Assembly: GCA_034430155.1 (NCBI GenBank)
Contig: DAOUET010000050.1
Span: 32,829 to 96,828, forward strand
Direction of reading: 5' to 3'
From: DAOUET01 sp034430155
Lineage (GTDB): Bacteria > Chloroflexota > Anaerolineae > Anaerolineales > UBA4823
DNA length: 64,000 nucleotides
Below are positions 25,924 through 35,171 of the stretch, piece after piece. The position numbers were made by a program, and so were the translations under genes. The notes under the pieces were generated by a model, which was not told the origin of the DNA, did not search any database, and worked only from the letters and a program-made list of their open reading frames with translations. Within the stretch, counting starts at the first letter, position 1. Each line of letters opens with the position of its first letter.

Positions 25924-28900
25924 ATGTCAAAGCTACATTTGATTTCACATACCCATTGGGACCGGGAATGGTATCTGACTTACCAACAGTTCCGTTTGAA
26001 ATTAGTTAAACTTATCGATCTTCTATTGATCTTGCTCAAGCAGGATCCAGATTTCAAGCATTTCTTGCTGGATGGACAAACTATCGTCTTGGACGATTAT
26101 CTGGAAATGCGGCCAAGCAATTTTGAGATCCTTCGTATGCATATTCTGGACGGGCGATTACTTATCGGTCCTTGGCATGTCTTGTCGGATGAATTTTTGG
26201 TCAGTCCGGAGGCAACCATTCGAAATTTACTTCAAGGTGATCGCACTGCCAGACGGTTTGGGGCAAAAATGATGGTAGGTTACATTCCTGACCCTTTCGG
26301 GCATATCAGCCAAATGCCCCAGATTCTGTTAGGGTTTGATATTCACTATGCCAGTGTACAGCGCGGCCTTTCCGATGAGCCCTGTGAGCTCTGGTGGCAG
26401 TCCCCCGATGGATCAAAAGTTCTCCTATCCTATCTACGGGATGGGTATGGCAACGCGGCAGGCCTACCGACTTTTGACCAAGAGAGATTTGTTTCTGAAG
26501 TACAGCGTTTGAGAGATTCATTGCTGCCTAATACAAATTCCAATCAATTATTGTTAATGAACGGCACCGACCACATGTTGCCATCTCTCAATCTAAGCGC
26601 ATCTATTGACTATGCGAATGAACGCCTAAAAGAGGATTTTCTCCTACACTCCTCACTTCCCGAATATTTCTCTGCTATTAATAATCAACTCCTGGATGAC
26701 CGTATCCCTCTCCCAAGCGTCATGGGCGAGTTGCGCTCACCCAGACGGCACCATTTGCTTCCTGGAGTACTATCGACCCGCATATGGATAAAACAACGCA
26801 ACCACCAATGCGAAACCCTGCTAGAGAAGTGGGCAGAGCCCTTCAGCACCTTCGCCAACCTGCTTGAAAACCGGAAATCGGAGCAATCCGGGCTCTCACT
26901 GGATGACCGTCTCCACTCAGGGATTTTACCTGATCCGGCAGCAATCCTACGCCAGGCATGGCGGTTGTTGATGGAATGCCATCCTCACGATTCAATTTGT
27001 GGTTGTTCCATCGACCAGGTGCATCGCGAAATGGAACCTCGATTCGACCAGGTGGAACAAATCGGGGAAGAGATCACCCACCAAAGCCTGGATTATTTGA
27101 GCGAAATGATAGATACTCGAGTGAACCAAGAGCTTGCTAGCCAAAGATCAAGCGAATCCCTTGTGACCCCATCTCCCAGGTCTAATAAATTCATTGCTGC
27201 AATCGTGGTCTTCAATCCTACCGCCGGGCCAAGGACCGGCCTGGTATCGCTCGAGTTGGCCGTGCCCCCTGATGTTGAGCAATTCGAGATTATCGATGAT
27301 ACCGGCAATATAATGCCCGAAAATGTCTCTGGTATGCTAAGCCGAGACCTATTCAGCGCTGTTTTGGACCGCCAGGAGCTTATTAGCGTATTGGGCACGA
27401 TTAATGAGGGACGTGTAGCTGGTATGGTAATCCGCGATTTTGTATTTAAACGAGATAGTAACCAGTTAGATATCAAGGTTGTGTTAGAGGATGCAGAGAA
27501 GGTTGATATCGAGAAATGGCGTAAAGGATTTCGCCAGCTGCAAGTATTTTTAGCGGATCCATCAATCGATACATTTATCGTACGTGCTCGATCGGCAACC
27601 ACTAACCAGGTAGCATTTATCGCCCGTGATGCTCCAGGTTACGGCTACAAGACATTCTGGATCTCTGACCGGACGCTTCCGGTAATTACTCAGCATAAAA
27701 TTCGTAAAGTAAACCGTGTCATGAAGATGCTCCTGCCAATTGCCAATAATCTTACTAATCTTGCGGTCTTAAACAAAGCACTATCTAAATTATCGCTGAT
27801 GAGAAATCCGGAATATACACCTTTTAAAGCACCTTATATTATCGAAAATGAGTATTTATCTATGGAGGTTTCCACCAAAGACGGTACCCTAACTCTACAT
27901 GATAAGAATAATGGGATAGTATACAAAGGGTTGAATCGGTTTGTGGATGGTGGCGATCGTGGGGATGAATACAATTACTGCCCGCCATTTGAAGATCGTG
28001 TGATCAAGGAAGTCCATGTGGATGAAATCCATATCCAGCGAGAACTAAGTCTGCAGGCAATCAGAATCAAATTATCCATGCAAGTACCAAAGGGTTTGCG
28101 CCCTGACCGCCGGGCGCGAGCCATCGATCAGGTATCCATCTCAATTGAGACCCACCTTTACCTATATCCGGGAGTACCGCGCTTAGACATTCACACCGAG
28201 GTTCATAACCCAGCTCGTGATCACCGGCTGCGGGTCCACTTTCCGACAAGTTTCAATTTAGGAGAGGAGCAACGTTTTGCCGATCACGATGGGCATTTTA
28301 CCGTCGAACGCAGGCCCATTGGGATACCAGCCTATGATGAATCCTGGATTGAACAACCTCGACCTGAAGTACCCCAACGTATTTTCTCAGACATTTCTGA
28401 TGGAAAGCATGGGTTGATGTTGGCTAACCGGGGCTTACCAGAGGTGGAAGTCTTGATGAATTCTCAAGGTAGGCCAGAGATCGCCCTAACGCTTTTACGG
28501 TGTGTTGGCTGGCTATCTCGAGAAGATTTAGCTACGCGCAAGGGACACGCCGGCCCAGAGCTGGCTACCCCTGGTGCCCAAATGATTGGTGATTGGAAGT
28601 ACGATTACGCTGTGATCCCCCATGATGGCGATTGGCAAAGTAGCTATCAGGAGGCCTACGCCTTTAATGTGCCATTGCGAGCGGTTTCAACCAGCCTCCA
28701 CCCCAGCCTTCTACCGAGGAAATCATCTCTAGTCCAGATCACTCCGAGGGAATTTATCATCAGCAGCATAAAAACCGCTGAAATCGGGCATGGTTGGATC
28801 TTACGAGGTTACAACATCAGTCCGGATTCAATACAGGTTCGAATTAAACCATTATTACACTTTGATAGAGCGGATAAAGTGAACCTGGCAGAAGATCTGA

Positions 28901-28983
28901 TTCATAAACTGGAAATTAATCAGCAAGGGGAAATTGATGTGCCGGTCCGGGCAAAGGAAATCCTCACGGTAAAATTGTGGTGA
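25924..28983 (+). CDS. Glycoside hydrolase family 38 alpha-mannosidase-like enzyme
   Basis: 1019 residues, full length. The N-terminal catalytic domain has the zinc motif HTHWDREW (residues 9-16) and the nucleophile motif YIPDPFGH with Asp123. The mid-domain DSICGCSIDQVHREME and C-terminal beta domains (DGGDRGDEYNYCPPFEDR, and LRCVGWLSREDLATR) are those of bacterial GH38 enzymes such as MngB. No signal peptide is visible, so it would act in the cytoplasm on imported or recycled mannosides; possibly on mannosyl-glycerate or lipid-linked glycans, which is inference. No Shine-Dalgarno is evident. Followed by GH13 after 1 bp. Confidence 0.9.
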   Translation: MSKLHLISHTHWDREWYLTYQQFRLKLVKLIDLLLILLKQDPDFKHFLLDGQTIVLDDYLEMRPSNFEILRMHILDGRLLIGPWHVLSDEFLVSPEATIRNLLQGDRTARRFGAKMMVGYIPDPFGHISQMPQILLGFDIHYASVQRGLSDEPCELWWQSPDGSKVLLSYLRDGYGNAAGLPTFDQERFVSEVQRLRDSLLPNTNSNQLLLMNGTDHMLPSLNLSASIDYANERLKEDFLLHSSLPEYFSAINNQLLDDRIPLPSVMGELRSPRRHHLLPGVLSTRIWIKQRNHQCETLLEKWAEPFSTFANLLENRKSEQSGLSLDDRLHSGILPDPAAILRQAWRLLMECHPHDSICGCSIDQVHREMEPRFDQVEQIGEEITHQSLDYLSEMIDTRVNQELASQRSSESLVTPSPRSNKFIAAIVVFNPTAGPRTGLVSLELAVPPDVEQFEIIDDTGNIMPENVSGMLSRDLFSAVLDRQELISVLGTINEGRVAGMVIRDFVFKRDSNQLDIKVVLEDAEKVDIEKWRKGFRQLQVFLADPSIDTFIVRARSATTNQVAFIARDAPGYGYKTFWISDRTLPVITQHKIRKVNRVMKMLLPIANNLTNLAVLNKALSKLSLMRNPEYTPFKAPYIIENEYLSMEVSTKDGTLTLHDKNNGIVYKGLNRFVDGGDRGDEYNYCPPFEDRVIKEVHVDEIHIQRELSLQAIRIKLSMQVPKGLRPDRRARAIDQVSISIETHLYLYPGVPRLDIHTEVHNPARDHRLRVHFPTSFNLGEEQRFADHDGHFTVERRPIGIPAYDESWIEQPRPEVPQRIFSDISDGKHGLMLANRGLPEVEVLMNSQGRPEIALTLLRCVGWLSREDLATRKGHAGPELATPGAQMIGDWKYDYAVIPHDGDWQSSYQEAYAFNVPLRAVSTSLHPSLLPRKSSLVQITPREFIISSIKTAEIGHGWILRGYNISPDSIQVRIKPLLHFDRADKVNLAEDLIHKLEINQQGEIDVPVRAKEILTVKLW

Positions 28984-28984
28984 C

Positions 28985-30760
28985 GTGATTCAACTTAAAA
29001 ATAAGATGACTAAACTAAAGTGGTGGCAAACAGCCATCTTCTACCAGATATACCCCCGCAGCTTCTATGACTCAAATGGCGATGGAATCGGCGACTTAAG
29101 AGGCATTATTGCACGGCTTGATTACTTAAAACAACTCGGGGTCGACGCTATCTGGCTATCGCCTCATTACCCCTCGCCCATGTTTGATTGCGGATACGAT
29201 ATAGCAGATTACACTGCTGTTGCGCCAGAATACGGTTCCTTAGATGATTTTGTCGCCTTGTTGGAAAATGCGCACCAACGGGGGTTACGAGTCATTACTG
29301 ACCTGGTGCTTAACCATACCTCCCACCTGCATCCCTGGTTCCTCGAATCCCGTTCCAGCCGTATGAATCCGAAGCGAGATTGGTATGTATGGCGAGATGG
29401 GATCGATCAGAAGCCGCCTAATAACTGGAATTCAACCTTCGGAGACTCAGCCTGGGAATATGATATGGTTACCGGACAGTATTACTACCACTTTTTCTTC
29501 AAGGAACAGCCGGACCTCAACTGGCGTAACCCGGAGGTCAAGGAAGTCATGTTCGAGGTCGTGCGCTTTTGGCTGGATCTGGGTGTGGATGGTTTTCGAT
29601 TGGACGCCATTGAAACCATCTTTGAGCATCCAGAGATGCCCAATCATTCTGCAAAATTTTCAGAGACCCAGCTTTACAGTTTTGCACGCAGTATCAAAAA
29701 TGAAGCAGAGTTGGAGCGCTGGCAAAAAGACATTCAAGAGATGTATGGTTATCAGGTTTACCAATCCGGAATCCACACATTGATGCAAGAGTTACGCGCC
29801 CTGGTAGATGAATATGGCGACCGCATTTTAGTGGGAGAAACCGATAGGATTGCTTATTATGGGAACGGAACCAACGAGTTACATTTGGTATTTAATTTTC
29901 CTTTGGTCCGGGCTAAAAGCCTTACTCCAGAATTGATCCGTGCCAATCAAACTTCCAGGATAGCAGCCTTGCCCCATCTGGCTTGGCCTGGCAATACCCT
30001 CGGAAACCATGACACCTCCAGGGTTTTTTCTCATTATGGAGATGGGGAAAATGATCAGGCGCTAGCCCATCTTTCCCTGGCGCTCATGCTAACTTTGCGT
30101 GGCACACCCTTTTTATACTATGGGGAAGAGATCTGTATGGCCGATTTGATCCTGCAAAACCTATCCCAATTTAAAGACCAATTGGGTAAATGGGCATTTC
30201 AGCTCGAAGTTGAACAGCTGCATACACCCCCAGATCAGGCTATGAAAACCGCCTCCCTATACGGGCGGGATAAATGCCGCACACCCATGCAGTGGAATCA
30301 AGCGCCTAACGCTGGTTTTTGCCCTGAAGGAGTAGAAACATGGCTGCCGGTCAATCCTAATTACTTACAAGGCGTAAATGTGTTTGACCAGGAAAATGAC
30401 CCCCATTCATCACTCAACTTTTATCGCAACTTGCTGCGATTACGGAAAAGGACGCCCGCCCTCATTGCTGGAGATTACCGGCCTCTCCATCCAGAATCAA
30501 AAGAATATTTCGCCTTCCTGCGTTCCGATAACGCCCATAATCAAACATGCCTGGTAATCCTTAATTTTTCGTCTAAGACCCATACACTCAGGTTTTACAA
30601 TTTACAGGAAAGCGTAAAGGTTTTGTTCTCAAACCGAGATCGAGAAGTGCAAACGGATAATCTTTCCGGTTTGAAGGTTTATCCTTTCGAGATTTTTATA
30701 GGTGAGGTACTTATGAGCCCCTCTCAACAACCAGAAGAAAATAAAGCGAGTAAACGCTAA
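28985..30760 (+). CDS. Glycoside hydrolase family 13 alpha-glucosidase/oligo-1,6-glucosidase type
   Basis: 591 residues, cytosolic (no signal peptide). The (beta/alpha)8 barrel motifs are in order: DLVLNHTS, GFRLDAIE (nucleophile Asp207), VGETDR (acid/base Glu285) and GNHDTSR (Asp343). The opening WWQTAIFYQIYPRSFYDSNG and the GIGDLRGI calcium-like loop are typical of the oligosaccharide alpha-glucosidase and trehalose-synthase-like subgroup. The GTG at 28985 lies one base after the GH38 stop; an alternative ATG is at 29006. Exact specificity cannot be read from the sequence. Confidence 0.9.
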   Translation: MIQLKNKMTKLKWWQTAIFYQIYPRSFYDSNGDGIGDLRGIIARLDYLKQLGVDAIWLSPHYPSPMFDCGYDIADYTAVAPEYGSLDDFVALLENAHQRGLRVITDLVLNHTSHLHPWFLESRSSRMNPKRDWYVWRDGIDQKPPNNWNSTFGDSAWEYDMVTGQYYYHFFFKEQPDLNWRNPEVKEVMFEVVRFWLDLGVDGFRLDAIETIFEHPEMPNHSAKFSETQLYSFARSIKNEAELERWQKDIQEMYGYQVYQSGIHTLMQELRALVDEYGDRILVGETDRIAYYGNGTNELHLVFNFPLVRAKSLTPELIRANQTSRIAALPHLAWPGNTLGNHDTSRVFSHYGDGENDQALAHLSLALMLTLRGTPFLYYGEEICMADLILQNLSQFKDQLGKWAFQLEVEQLHTPPDQAMKTASLYGRDKCRTPMQWNQAPNAGFCPEGVETWLPVNPNYLQGVNVFDQENDPHSSLNFYRNLLRLRKRTPALIAGDYRPLHPESKEYFAFLRSDNAHNQTCLVILNFSSKTHTLRFYNLQESVKVLFSNRDREVQTDNLSGLKVYPFEIFIGEVLMSPSQQPEENKASKR

Positions 30761-30766
30761 TATTTT

Positions 30767-32149
30767 ATGAAGATCAGTGATCCAAAGTGGTGGGTGTTGA
30801 TCGCAGTTGGAACGGGAACTTTTATGTCAGCCCTGGATACCAGTGTGGTAAATGTTGTCCTACCAGTCCTCCGACAGACTTTCGGAAGCGATATTGCCAC
30901 AGTCGAATGGGTCGTTACCGTCTACCTGCTAGTAGTAGCCGGGCTGATGTTGAGCTTTGGACGACTCGGCGATTTGCGCGGTCATAAGCCTCTTTACTTG
31001 CTGGGATTTGTTATTTTCGTGCTCGGCTCTGCCATGTGTGGTCTGGCTTCGTCTGCCCAGGCATTGATTTCCTTCCGGGGGTTTCAAGCTCTGGGAGCCG
31101 CCATGCTGGCAGCCAACTCCCCAGCCATTTTAACCAAGAACTTTCCCGATTCCCAGCGCGGCCAGGCTTTAGGATTGCAAGCCACTATGACTTATCTGGG
31201 GTTGACCGTAGCGCCTTCCCTAGGAGGCTGGCTGACTGACCAGCTCGGATGGCGGTCCGTTTTTTATATCAACGTCCCAGTAGGATCTCTGGCGCTTTGG
31301 CTCAGCTGGCGGTTCATCCCACGGGATACACCCTCTAGAACAGTGGGGCGCTTTGATCTGGCAGGCGCCTTTATCTTCATGGCAGGATTAGTATCCCTCT
31401 TACTCGGTTTAAACCAAGGGCACAGCTGGGGATGGACATCCCCTGCAATCATCAGTTTACTGGTCGTCTCTGCCGCATTATTGACGATTTTTGTAGGGCT
31501 TGAAATTCGTAGCTCCCATCCTATGCTCGATCTGAGCCTTTTTCGAGAACGGGTTTTTTCCGCCTCGGCAGCCAGCGCCGTGTTGAATTACATCTGTGTG
31601 TTCAGCATCCTCTTCCTGATGCCCTTCTACTTACTACAGGGGAAGCAGCTTAATCCCTCCGCAGCTGGCCTGGTACTAACCGCTCAACCGATCATCATGG
31701 CGATCGTTGCCCCCATCAGCGGAACGCTATCTGATCGGATCGGAGTGCAGCTGCCAAGCATCTTTGGAATGGCGATACTTGGGATCGGACTTTTCATGCT
31801 TTCACGCCTGGGAGCTCACTCATCAATGCTTCAAGCAGCTTTGGCCTTGGGAATAGCAGGGCTGGGTACGGGAACTTTTATTTCCCCAAACAACAGCGCC
31901 TTGATGGGTTCAGCCCCAAAAAACCGCCAGGGTATCGCAGCCGGTGTATTGGCGACCTCTCGTTCAGTCGGTATGGTGCTGGGGATTGGGCTAGCCGGTG
32001 CAATTTTCACCACGGTGATGGCTCAAAGTCAGATCACTCAAACTGGAGATCTTTTATTCAAAGGCATCCATATCAGTTTCCTGGCAGCCACGAGCTTTGC
32101 AGCTCTTGGTGTGCTGACCTCTGCAGTACGCCGGCCACAAGCCGATTAA
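30767..32149 (+). CDS. MFS transporter, DHA2 (EmrB/QacA) drug-exporter type
   Basis: 460 residues, about 14 membrane helices. Diagnostic motifs of the DHA2 group are present: FMSALDTSVVNVVLPVL in helix 1 (motif D1) and GRLGDLRGHKPLY (motif A), plus a motif C-like GLTVAPSLGGWLTDQLGWR in helix 5. It probably exports hydrophobic compounds by proton antiport. Only 6 bp separate it from the GH13 gene, so it may be co-transcribed; a functional link to the glycosidases is not implied. A strong hairpin follows. Confidence 0.85.
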   Translation: MKISDPKWWVLIAVGTGTFMSALDTSVVNVVLPVLRQTFGSDIATVEWVVTVYLLVVAGLMLSFGRLGDLRGHKPLYLLGFVIFVLGSAMCGLASSAQALISFRGFQALGAAMLAANSPAILTKNFPDSQRGQALGLQATMTYLGLTVAPSLGGWLTDQLGWRSVFYINVPVGSLALWLSWRFIPRDTPSRTVGRFDLAGAFIFMAGLVSLLLGLNQGHSWGWTSPAIISLLVVSAALLTIFVGLEIRSSHPMLDLSLFRERVFSASAASAVLNYICVFSILFLMPFYLLQGKQLNPSAAGLVLTAQPIIMAIVAPISGTLSDRIGVQLPSIFGMAILGIGLFMLSRLGAHSSMLQAALALGIAGLGTGTFISPNNSALMGSAPKNRQGIAAGVLATSRSVGMVLGIGLAGAIFTTVMAQSQITQTGDLLFKGIHISFLAATSFAALGVLTSAVRRPQAD

Positions 32150-32184
32150 TATAGTAGTAGTTACGCAGTTCAGGGGAAAATCGA

Positions 32185-32215
32185 GGGTGTTTGGGCGGGC
32201 GTTGCCCAAACACCC
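32185..32215 (+). terminator. Strong hairpin after the MFS gene, terminator-like but without T-run
   Basis: GGGTGTTTGGGC (32185-32196) and GCCCAAACACCC (32204-32215) are perfectly complementary over 12 bp with a 7-base loop. It lies 35 bp after the MFS stop and about 50 bp before ppk2. There is no T-run on either strand, so it may be a processed 3' end stabiliser or a non-canonical terminator rather than a standard one. Confidence 0.5.
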
Positions 32216-32267
32216 CCATCCTCCCACCAACTGCGAAAGTCATATATAGATTAGGAGGAGATTTCTT

Positions 32268-33071
32268 ATGAAGCGTTATAGTGTAAAACCTGGGTCACGA
32301 ATCGATTTGAGTACATACGATCCAAAGGATAAAAGCACTTTTGCAGATGGGAAAAAAGAAGCGAAAAAGCGTCTTATCGAGCTCAATCAAGAGATGGGAG
32401 CGCTCCAGGAACTGCTTTATGCAGAACACAAACACAAGATTTTGATCGTTCTCCAAGCCATGGATACCGGCGGCAAAGATGGAACCATCCGCCACGTATT
32501 CGAAGGGGTAAATCCCCAAGGAGTTCGTGTGGTAAGTTTCAAGGTCCCTACACCTGAAGAATTAGACCATGATTATATATGGCGAGTCCACAAACAAACT
32601 CCCGCGAAGGGAGAGGTGGTCATCTTCAACCGCAGCCATTACGAGGATGTCTTAGTGGTACGAGTTCACCAGCTGGTTCCGGAAGAAGTCTGGTCTAAGC
32701 GCTACAAACAAATCAATGAGTTTGAACACATGCTGGTAGAAGAAGGCACTACCATTTTGAAATTCTTCTTACATATCAGTCCGGAAGAACAGAAAGCACG
32801 CTTGCAAGCCCGGTTGGAAGAACCTAGCAAGCACTGGAAGTTCAACCTTGATGATCTTAAAGAGCGAAAGCTATGGCCCCAATACATGCAGGCTTATCAG
32901 GACGTCTTGAATCAAACCAGCACTGAATGGGCGCCTTGGTATATCGTCCCGGCAGACCGCAAATGGTACCGGAACCTGGTGATCGCTAGACTGATCGTTG
33001 AAACCCTTGAAGGTCTAAAGATGAAATATCCTCAGGGGGAGGCTGCCCTTGACCAAGTGGTAATCGAATAG
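32268..33071 (+). CDS. ppk2: Polyphosphate kinase 2, probable class III (polyP:AMP/ADP phosphotransferase)
   Basis: 267 residues. Walker A GGKDGT (68-73) in QAMDTGGKDG and Walker B FNRSHYEDV (120-128) are clear, followed by the lid module and LKFFLHISPEEQ. The sequence as a whole (start MKRYSVKPG, RLEEPSKHWKF, STEWAPWYIVPAD) closely resembles class III PPK2 enzymes as known from Meiothermus, which phosphorylate AMP and ADP with polyphosphate. A strong AGGAG precedes the ATG. The gene appears single, between two hairpin/terminator-like regions. Confidence 0.9.
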   Translation: MKRYSVKPGSRIDLSTYDPKDKSTFADGKKEAKKRLIELNQEMGALQELLYAEHKHKILIVLQAMDTGGKDGTIRHVFEGVNPQGVRVVSFKVPTPEELDHDYIWRVHKQTPAKGEVVIFNRSHYEDVLVVRVHQLVPEEVWSKRYKQINEFEHMLVEEGTTILKFFLHISPEEQKARLQARLEEPSKHWKFNLDDLKERKLWPQYMQAYQDVLNQTSTEWAPWYIVPADRKWYRNLVIARLIVETLEGLKMKYPQGEAALDQVVIE

Positions 33072-33157
33072 CTCTTGGGTTTGAAGTATCCCGGGTATGA
33101 AAATCCTTGTATTTCTAAGTCTTCACAAGAGAAATACAAAATGAGACGATTCAATGA

Positions 33158-35146
33158 TCAGCTCCTGAGATCACTCATTTTAAAGACCCCAATTAAGCCA
33201 AGCCAAATGCATGTCACCAGGGCCATCGGATTTATTATGGCAGAGGATGGAGATGGATCATATCCGCCTTCTAGATTATCCATTCCTGGAGGCTCACTAG
33301 GCAAGCTGGTCCAGCTCGGTTTGGTCGCCTGTCCCTGAGTTGGCACAACCATCGTCTTTAGGAGAGGGACGCCAGTTGGTTCCGTACTCTTGAATCCTGT
33401 GACAATCAAAGTGGGTGTACTGGCTGCAGCTTCCCCAAATGATGAAATTGTGGTCGGAGTAATCCTTAAACGCGCAGGAGGAAAGGGTGTATATCTCGAG
33501 GTTGAAATCAGGGTAATCAGCAGAGTTGGTCTGAGTGTGGTTGTAGCAGTTGGGGTTTGACTCGGGGTGGATGTGGTTAAAGGAGTTGAAGTCTGATAAG
33601 GGGTAGGTGTAATTCCCCGATTTGCCAGGGAAAGGGGCGACAACTCTGTCTGAAAGCTCGTGTTCGCTTTTTTCGATTGGTTTGTTCCGCAAGTATTTCG
33701 CACAGATTCATCTATGATGATATTGTACAAGGTACCAGACTGCCAGTAAGGATCAGATCTATCGAAGATTATGGTCACAGAGTAATTTGAGGGGTTGTAG
33801 CTGATGGCAAGAATGCCAATTTCTTTATTCTGGTCCATGTTTCTTAAATGATAATGCTTGGCCTTCTCTATGCTCTCACCCCCACCATCGTTCAACATAG
33901 GTTGGTTGAAATATATGACTAAGTTGTCTAAAGTCATGGATACCCCTAAAGCACCGTTATTGGGATCCACGTCCTTTACAAATCCATCCGGTAAAACTCC
34001 ATCTACCGGTAAGATTGGATCGCTACAACCCGGTGTGGCTGTGGGGGTTGGGGTATCGTCCGCAGTGGCCGTAGGTGTTACGGTATTTGTTGCAGTCGGG
34101 GTTGGAGTGTTGGTCGATGTGGGTGTGGTCGTGGGTGTATCAGAAGGTGTGGCTGTATAGGTCGAGGTCGGTGTTGGTGTACTTGTCGACGTGGGAGTGG
34201 GCGGGTCCGTGGGTGTAGCAGTGGGTGTATCGGTGGGAGTGGCTGTATAGGTCGAGGTTGGTGTTGGTATACTCGTCGACGTGGGAGTGGGCGTGTCCGT
34301 GGGTGTTGCTGTGAGTGTATCGGTGGAGGTGGCTGTATAGGTCGAGGTTGGTGTTGGTATACGCGTGTCCGTGGGTGTTGCTGTGGGTGTATCGGTGGGG
34401 GTGGCTGTGTAAGTCGAGGTCGGTGTTGGTATACTCGTCGACGTGGGAGTGGGTGTATCCATGGGTGTAGCTTTGGTTGTATCGGTGGGGGTGGCTGTGT
34501 AATTCGAGATGGAGGTTGGAGTATTCGTCGATGTGAATGTAGGTATATCGGTCAGCGTGGGAGTTGGCGTAGAGGTTAAACCACTATGAGGTTTCGGCTT
34601 TAACGTCATAGAAGGTGTCAAGGTTATTGTTGGGGATGGAGATGATGTAAATATTGGATAAGGAGTGAAAGTAGGAGTTGCTTGGAGGGTAGGAGTGGAC
34701 CTTTCCGCCTTGATAACCTCAGGTTCATCAGATGGTGATTTTAGCGGGGCATCTGTCGAGGTTGAAAATCTTGTTGGAAAAGGAGTCCGGTCCAGAGCAG
34801 GTGTCATCGTTGCGATGGGTGCCTGCAACACGGCCGTCACTGTTGCTAACCGTACGGATATGTTTTCCACATTAGGAACGTGATCTAAGATTGCGTCTCG
34901 AAATATATCCAGGCAGATTCAAGGGACTACCCGATGGCGTGGATCAGCACTGTAGTCAGCCTGATCTTTAGAACGCAATGCCACGGGTAAATAATCATCA
35001 ACTTGAGCTGAGGCAAGCCACTGGGGTGAAAGGACACACAGCGAGCATGCGATTCCCAAACAAAGAAGTAAAAGAAGGAGCAATTCTAAACGGCGAACTT
35101 TTCTCCTTTTTATATCCTCATTGGCCTGCTCGTAATTCGTCTCCAC
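33158..35146 (-). pseudogene. Thr/Pro-rich surface protein with Big_5-like domain, interrupted by one in-frame TGA
   Basis: Two open stretches lie in one frame. The first (35146-34919) starts at GTG and encodes a basic N-terminus, a run of leucines and LASAQ, a typical signal peptide. It ends at TGA 34919-34921. The second stays open from 34918 to the stop at 33158: Pro/Thr-rich sequence, then the tandem 30-residue repeats, a ~100-residue domain (GVSMTLDNLVIYFNQPMLN, then VTIIFDRSDPYWQSGTLYN) resembling the SbsA Ig-like/Big_5 fold, a second Thr-rich stretch and a hydrophobic C-terminal segment. Read through, the product is ~661 residues with signal peptide, stalk, domain, stalk and membrane anchor. 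Either a nonsense mutation, an assembly error, or a short secreted peptide plus an internal GTG start (34870) is possible. No SECIS-like hairpin follows the TGA. Confidence 0.65.
34148..34510 (-). repeat. Tandem 90-bp coding repeats (30-residue Thr/Pro units)
   Basis: The marker GGCTGTATAG / GGCTGTGTAA recurs at 34151, 34241, 34331, 34403 and 34493, giving spacings of 90, 90, 72 and 90 bp. The 72-bp unit lacks 18 bp, i.e. six residues, so the reading frame is kept. Each unit encodes a variant of TYTATPTDTPTATPTDTPTP with a Ser-rich end. Length variation between strains is likely. Confidence 0.85.
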
Positions 35147-35171
35147 AGATAATCAGGGTTTCTCCAAGATA

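Noticed and set aside
34148..34510. Regular repeats as a CRISPR array
   Set aside because: Repeats are contiguous 90-bp coding units without spacers, and they translate to Thr/Pro-rich sequence.
34919..34921. TGA in the Thr/Pro-rich gene as a second selenocysteine codon
   Set aside because: No hairpin of SECIS type follows within 40 bases and the protein is a structural surface protein with no redox motif.
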